NCBI RefSeq assembly: GCF_001927245.1
Contig: NZ_MJUX01000001.1
Location: 1 to 64,000 of the forward strand
DNA from: Acuticoccus yangtzensis
GTDB lineage: Bacteria; Pseudomonadota; Alphaproteobacteria; Rhizobiales; Amorphaceae
Direction of reading: 5' to 3'
Length of the DNA: 64,000 nucleotides
Part shown: positions 61,541 through 64,000 of the stretch, piece after piece
Layout: each line of letters opens with the position of its first letter
Position numbering within the stretch: position 1 is the stretch's first letter
Program-made: the position numbers and the translations under genes
The notes under the pieces: generated by a model
Told to the model about the DNA's origin: nothing
What the model saw: only the letters and a program-made list of their open reading frames with translations
Databases searched by the model: none

Positions 61541-62284
61541 ATGACCTACTGTGTCGGCCTCCTTCTGCGCAAAGGCCTCGTGATGGTCGGCGACACCCGC
61601 ACCAATGCGGGCGTCGACAACATCGCCACCTTCCGCAAGCTGCAAATCTTCGAAGTACCGGGCGAGCGCGTCATCGCGCTGGCGACCGCCGGCAACCTCG
61701 CCGTCACCCAGGCGGTGGTGAACCACATGCTGGAGGGCCTCCCCGGTCCGGACGGCGACGTGCAGACGCTCTACACCGTCACCTCCATGTTCGAGATGGC
61801 CCAGTTCGCCGGCCGCGCCGTGCGCACCGTGCGCGAGCGTGATGCGGAGGCCCTCGCCCAGGACGGCAGCGGCTTCGACTGCGCGATGCTGGTCGGGGGG
61901 CAGATCGGCGAGCGGCGCCTGCGCCTCTTCATGGTCTACCGCGCCGGCAACTTCCTGGAATCGACGGAGGACACGCCCTTCCTCCAGATCGGCGAGCACA
62001 AATACGGCAAGCCCATCATCGACCGCTCGGTGACCTTCGACACCCCGCTCGACGAAGCGCTGAAGATCGCCCTCATCTCGATGGACTCCACCATCCGCTC
62101 GAACCTTGCCGTCGGCATGCCCCTCGACGCGATGATCCTGCCGCGCGACGGCCTCGCCTGCTCGGTCAACGTGCGCATCACCGACGGCGACCCCTATTTC
62201 GGCCACGTGCGCGATTCGTGGTCGAACGCCTTGCGAGAGGCGCATCTGTCGATCCCTAACCCGCCCTACAGCCACAACCGCTGA
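61541..62284 (+). CDS. Proteasome-type protease, Anbu family
   Basis: A 247-residue Ntn-hydrolase. The N-terminus MTYCVGLLLRKGLVMVGDTR places Thr2 as the nucleophile after removal of Met, and GDTRTNAGVDN contains the conserved Asp/Arg of proteasome beta-like subunits. FDCAMLVGGQIGERRLRLF is characteristic of Anbu, the proteasome-like family that assembles into open helical rings. It is fourth in the ATP-grasp / alpha-E / transglutaminase / Anbu set, which suggests it processes a product of those enzymes. The ATG at 61541 is required for Thr2; the longer frame from 61409 is rejected. Confidence 0.92.
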   Translation: MTYCVGLLLRKGLVMVGDTRTNAGVDNIATFRKLQIFEVPGERVIALATAGNLAVTQAVVNHMLEGLPGPDGDVQTLYTVTSMFEMAQFAGRAVRTVRERDAEALAQDGSGFDCAMLVGGQIGERRLRLFMVYRAGNFLESTEDTPFLQIGEHKYGKPIIDRSVTFDTPLDEALKIALISMDSTIRSNLAVGMPLDAMILPRDGLACSVNVRITDGDPYFGHVRDSWSNALREAHLSIPNPPYSHNR

Positions 62285-62458
62285 GGGCACCGCCTGCGCC
62301 TGCCGTCTGACGCCTGCGCCAGCGCCTCCCGTTTGGCGCCTGCCGCCGGCGCAGGCCTCGGCCTCTCGGCCAGCCGCACCACCCCGCGCGCCTGCCCCGC
62401 GAAGTCAGCCAGGGACCAGACCGTCAGGCCATGATCCGCGTCATCTGTTAGCGAGATC

Positions 62459-63661
62459 ATGCGAGGGGTGTCGATGATCGGCGCGTTCCAGCAACTGATG
62501 CTGTCGGCCAGCATCTACATCATCTGCGCGTTCGTCCTCGGGTTCGTCTACGAGCGGATCGGGACGAGCGGTTGGCGCCAGGTCGGTTTCGGCGCCGTCA
62601 TGGGCGCTGCGATCATGGGCCTCGAGCTCACGCCGCTCGAATTCTCCACCTTCGTCGTCGACATCGACACGCCGCTTCTGTTGATCTCGACCCTTTATGG
62701 CGGGCCGATCGCGGCGGCGCTGGTGCTGCCGGGCCCCGTCCTCATCACCATCTTCGCCGAGCATCCGGACCTCGTCTACGAGCTGACCATGGCGGTCGCG
62801 CCGGTGCTTATCGGCCTCACCGTTCTCGCCACCTGGGTGGCGTGCGGCTGGGAGGTCGACCGGCGGGCCGTTCTCGTCTGCGCGCTCCTGTCGCCGCTCA
62901 CGCTCTTGCCGAGCGCGCTGCCGATCGAGGACAGCGACGTCGACGCGCTCAGCGTGCTCGCGGTGTGGACGGCGGCCGGAACGCTCATCTTCGGCCTGAT
63001 GCTCGCCCATGAGCTGAAGCGCGCCCGCTTCTCCCGCGCCCGGCGCAAGCAGCGCCTCTTCGATGCGCTCACCGGCACCATCCCGGCCGAGGTCTTCCAA
63101 CAGCAGCTCGAGCACCAGTGGCGCCTGCACGAGCGCTACGGCCATCAATATTCCTACCTCATGATCTCGATCGACGACGCCGCCGCGACGCGCGAAGATC
63201 TCGGCATGAAGGAGTGGGAGCGCATGCGCGCCCTGGTGGCGACGTCGATCCTTCACGCCACCCGCGATTCGGACGTGTGCACCGCCATCGAATACGACCG
63301 CTTCGGGCTGCTGCTGCCGCACGCCAGCCTTCCCTACGCGCTGCCCGTCGCGCAGCGGGTGAAGGAGGCGGTGGACGGCGCGACGCTGGTCGCCAAACCA
63401 GCGGCCCCTGTGACCGTGTCCATCGGCTGCGCCGATGTCGAAGGCACCCAGTCGCCGGGCGACGTGCGCGCTGCGGCGGAGGGCCAGCTCTTCCTCGCCA
63501 CGGCCAAGGGCAAGCGCGGCGTCATCTCGCCGGACCCCGAAAGCTTTTCCGACGGCATCGTGCGGTCCTTTCCGGGCAACAGCGGCCGCCGCAGCGACGA
63601 GTTGACCGCGGCCCCGCAGACGGAGTCCCAACTCCTCACCCGCAACAACCATGTGGCGTGA
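62459..63661 (+). CDS. Membrane protein with a degenerate GGDEF-like domain
   Basis: A 400-residue protein. Residues about 5-190 contain five or six hydrophobic segments of the 5TM-LYT sensor type (LMLSASIYIICAFVLGFVYE, LLLISTLYGGPIAAALVLPG). From about 200 the sequence follows the diguanylate cyclase fold: RKQRLFDALTGTIPAEVFQQ, YLMISIDDAAATREDLG and PVTVSIGCADV. Where the GGDEF signature should be (near residue 277) it reads EYDRFGLLLP, so cyclase activity is unlikely; a binding or structural role is more probable. The start may be 62459 or the ATG at 62474 with GAGGGG before it. Confidence 0.75.
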   Translation: MRGVSMIGAFQQLMLSASIYIICAFVLGFVYERIGTSGWRQVGFGAVMGAAIMGLELTPLEFSTFVVDIDTPLLLISTLYGGPIAAALVLPGPVLITIFAEHPDLVYELTMAVAPVLIGLTVLATWVACGWEVDRRAVLVCALLSPLTLLPSALPIEDSDVDALSVLAVWTAAGTLIFGLMLAHELKRARFSRARRKQRLFDALTGTIPAEVFQQQLEHQWRLHERYGHQYSYLMISIDDAAATREDLGMKEWERMRALVATSILHATRDSDVCTAIEYDRFGLLLPHASLPYALPVAQRVKEAVDGATLVAKPAAPVTVSIGCADVEGTQSPGDVRAAAEGQLFLATAKGKRGVISPDPESFSDGIVRSFPGNSGRRSDELTAAPQTESQLLTRNNHVA

Positions 63662-63736
63662 GCGGGGCGAGGTCGCCTGAGCCGGGCCGCGTGAGCGGGG
63701 CGAGGTCGCCTGAGCCGGGCCGCGTGAGCGGGGCGA
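63658..63736 (+). repeat. 33-bp tandem repeat, 2.4 units
   Basis: Two identical units starting gtgagcggggcgaggtcgcc lie at 63658-63690 and 63691-63723, followed by 13 bases of a third. The stop codon of the GGDEF-like gene is in the first unit. Each unit has stop codons, so it is not coding past 63661. The sequence is unrelated to the 33-bp repeat at 59251. Confidence 0.9.
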
Positions 63737-63848
63737 ACCCGCGCCCGCCCCCGGCGAACCTCTCCTATGCGCATTCCCCGTCCGGGGGGCCGTGGCATGA
63801 TCGGCCGAGATGGCTTAAACGGCGCCCAACTCAACGCGGGAGACAGGC

Positions 63849-64000
63849 ATGAGCGACTGGCCGATCCACGGCACCATCTCCGGCCCGATCGTGATGATCG
63901 GGTTCGGGTCCATCGGGCGAGGCACGCTGCCGCTCATCGAACGGCACTTCAACTACGACAAGAACCGGATGGTCGTCATCGACCCGTCCGACGCCGACAA
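63849..64000 (+). CDS. hss: Homospermidine synthase, 5' part only
   Basis: The first 50 codons of a gene that runs off the window. HGTISGPIVMIGFGSIGRGT is the NAD-binding Rossmann motif and LPLIERHFNYDKNRMVVIDP continues as in bacterial homospermidine synthases, which make sym-homospermidine from putrescine with NAD. GGGAG lies 7 bases before the ATG. The polyamine is characteristic of many alphaproteobacteria. Confidence 0.88.
   Translation, partial: MSDWPIHGTISGPIVMIGFGSIGRGTLPLIERHFNYDKNRMVVIDPSDAD

Overview
The window is high-GC DNA from an alphaproteobacterium, most likely of the Hyphomicrobiales (Rhizobiales). This is inferred from the start of a homospermidine synthase gene at the right edge, a GnnA/GnnB-like pair that would fit diamino-glucosamine lipid A, a PAS-HisKA_2 histidine kinase, a DUF1127 protein, and the Anbu / ATP-grasp / alpha-E / transglutaminase neighbourhood. 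No rRNA, tRNA, CRISPR array or phage was seen.

Layout. 1-1190: an IS630-family transposase split by a possible programmed frameshift, abutting the remnant of a second IS630 transposase on the other strand. 1481-3289: an RTX calcium-binding repeat protein in visibly lower-GC sequence. 3608-8474 (minus): xylulokinase, a GT29/sialyltransferase-like protein, nicotinate phosphoribosyltransferase and an M20 amidohydrolase. 8689-18732: mostly core genes (trmFO, a sensor kinase, a lytic transglycosylase with an alpha/beta hydrolase, and dapA - small secreted protein - smpB - SDR). 18799-19028: an array of nested hairpins. 19070-27756 (minus): a single-module, highly reducing type I polyketide synthase of 2434 residues, translationally coupled (ATGA) to an alpha-oxoamine synthase. 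27907-31265: a PfkB sugar kinase and a Gfo/Idh oxidoreductase plus DegT aminotransferase pair.

31486-50349 (plus) looks like one catabolic region for an aromatic, probably ortho-amino aromatic, acid. It has a DctPQM TRAP transporter, a fused FAD monooxygenase/old-yellow-enzyme protein resembling 2-aminobenzoyl-CoA monooxygenase/reductase, a five-gene LIV-type ABC importer, a cupin, a second flavin monooxygenase, then SDR, MarR, crotonase, acyl-CoA dehydrogenase, benzoate-type CoA ligase, RidA-like protein and a kynurenine-formamidase-like hydrolase. The proposed flow is uptake, CoA activation, ring hydroxylation and reduction, beta-oxidation-like steps and deamination. No thiolase is present. 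Two promoters share a TTTAGGCTT motif that could be the MarR operator.

50454-55148 (minus) carries nuoG, nuoH, a GFA-family gene, nuoI and a 50-residue membrane protein, without nuoF upstream or nuoJ-N downstream, so the complex I operon is fragmented here. 55434-57574 holds a META-domain protein, TerC and WrbA. 57847-62284 is the conserved Anbu cluster. In it a 33-bp tandem repeat spans the stop of the ATP-grasp gene and makes a coupled 78-codon ORF. The window ends with a membrane protein carrying a degenerate GGDEF domain, a second 33-bp tandem repeat and the 5' end of homospermidine synthase.

The most interesting items are the polyketide synthase / oxoamine synthase pair, which parallels fungal sphinganine-analogue (fumonisin-type) assembly, the fragmented nuo locus, the two palindrome arrays, and the start/stop-bearing tandem repeat at 59251-59382.
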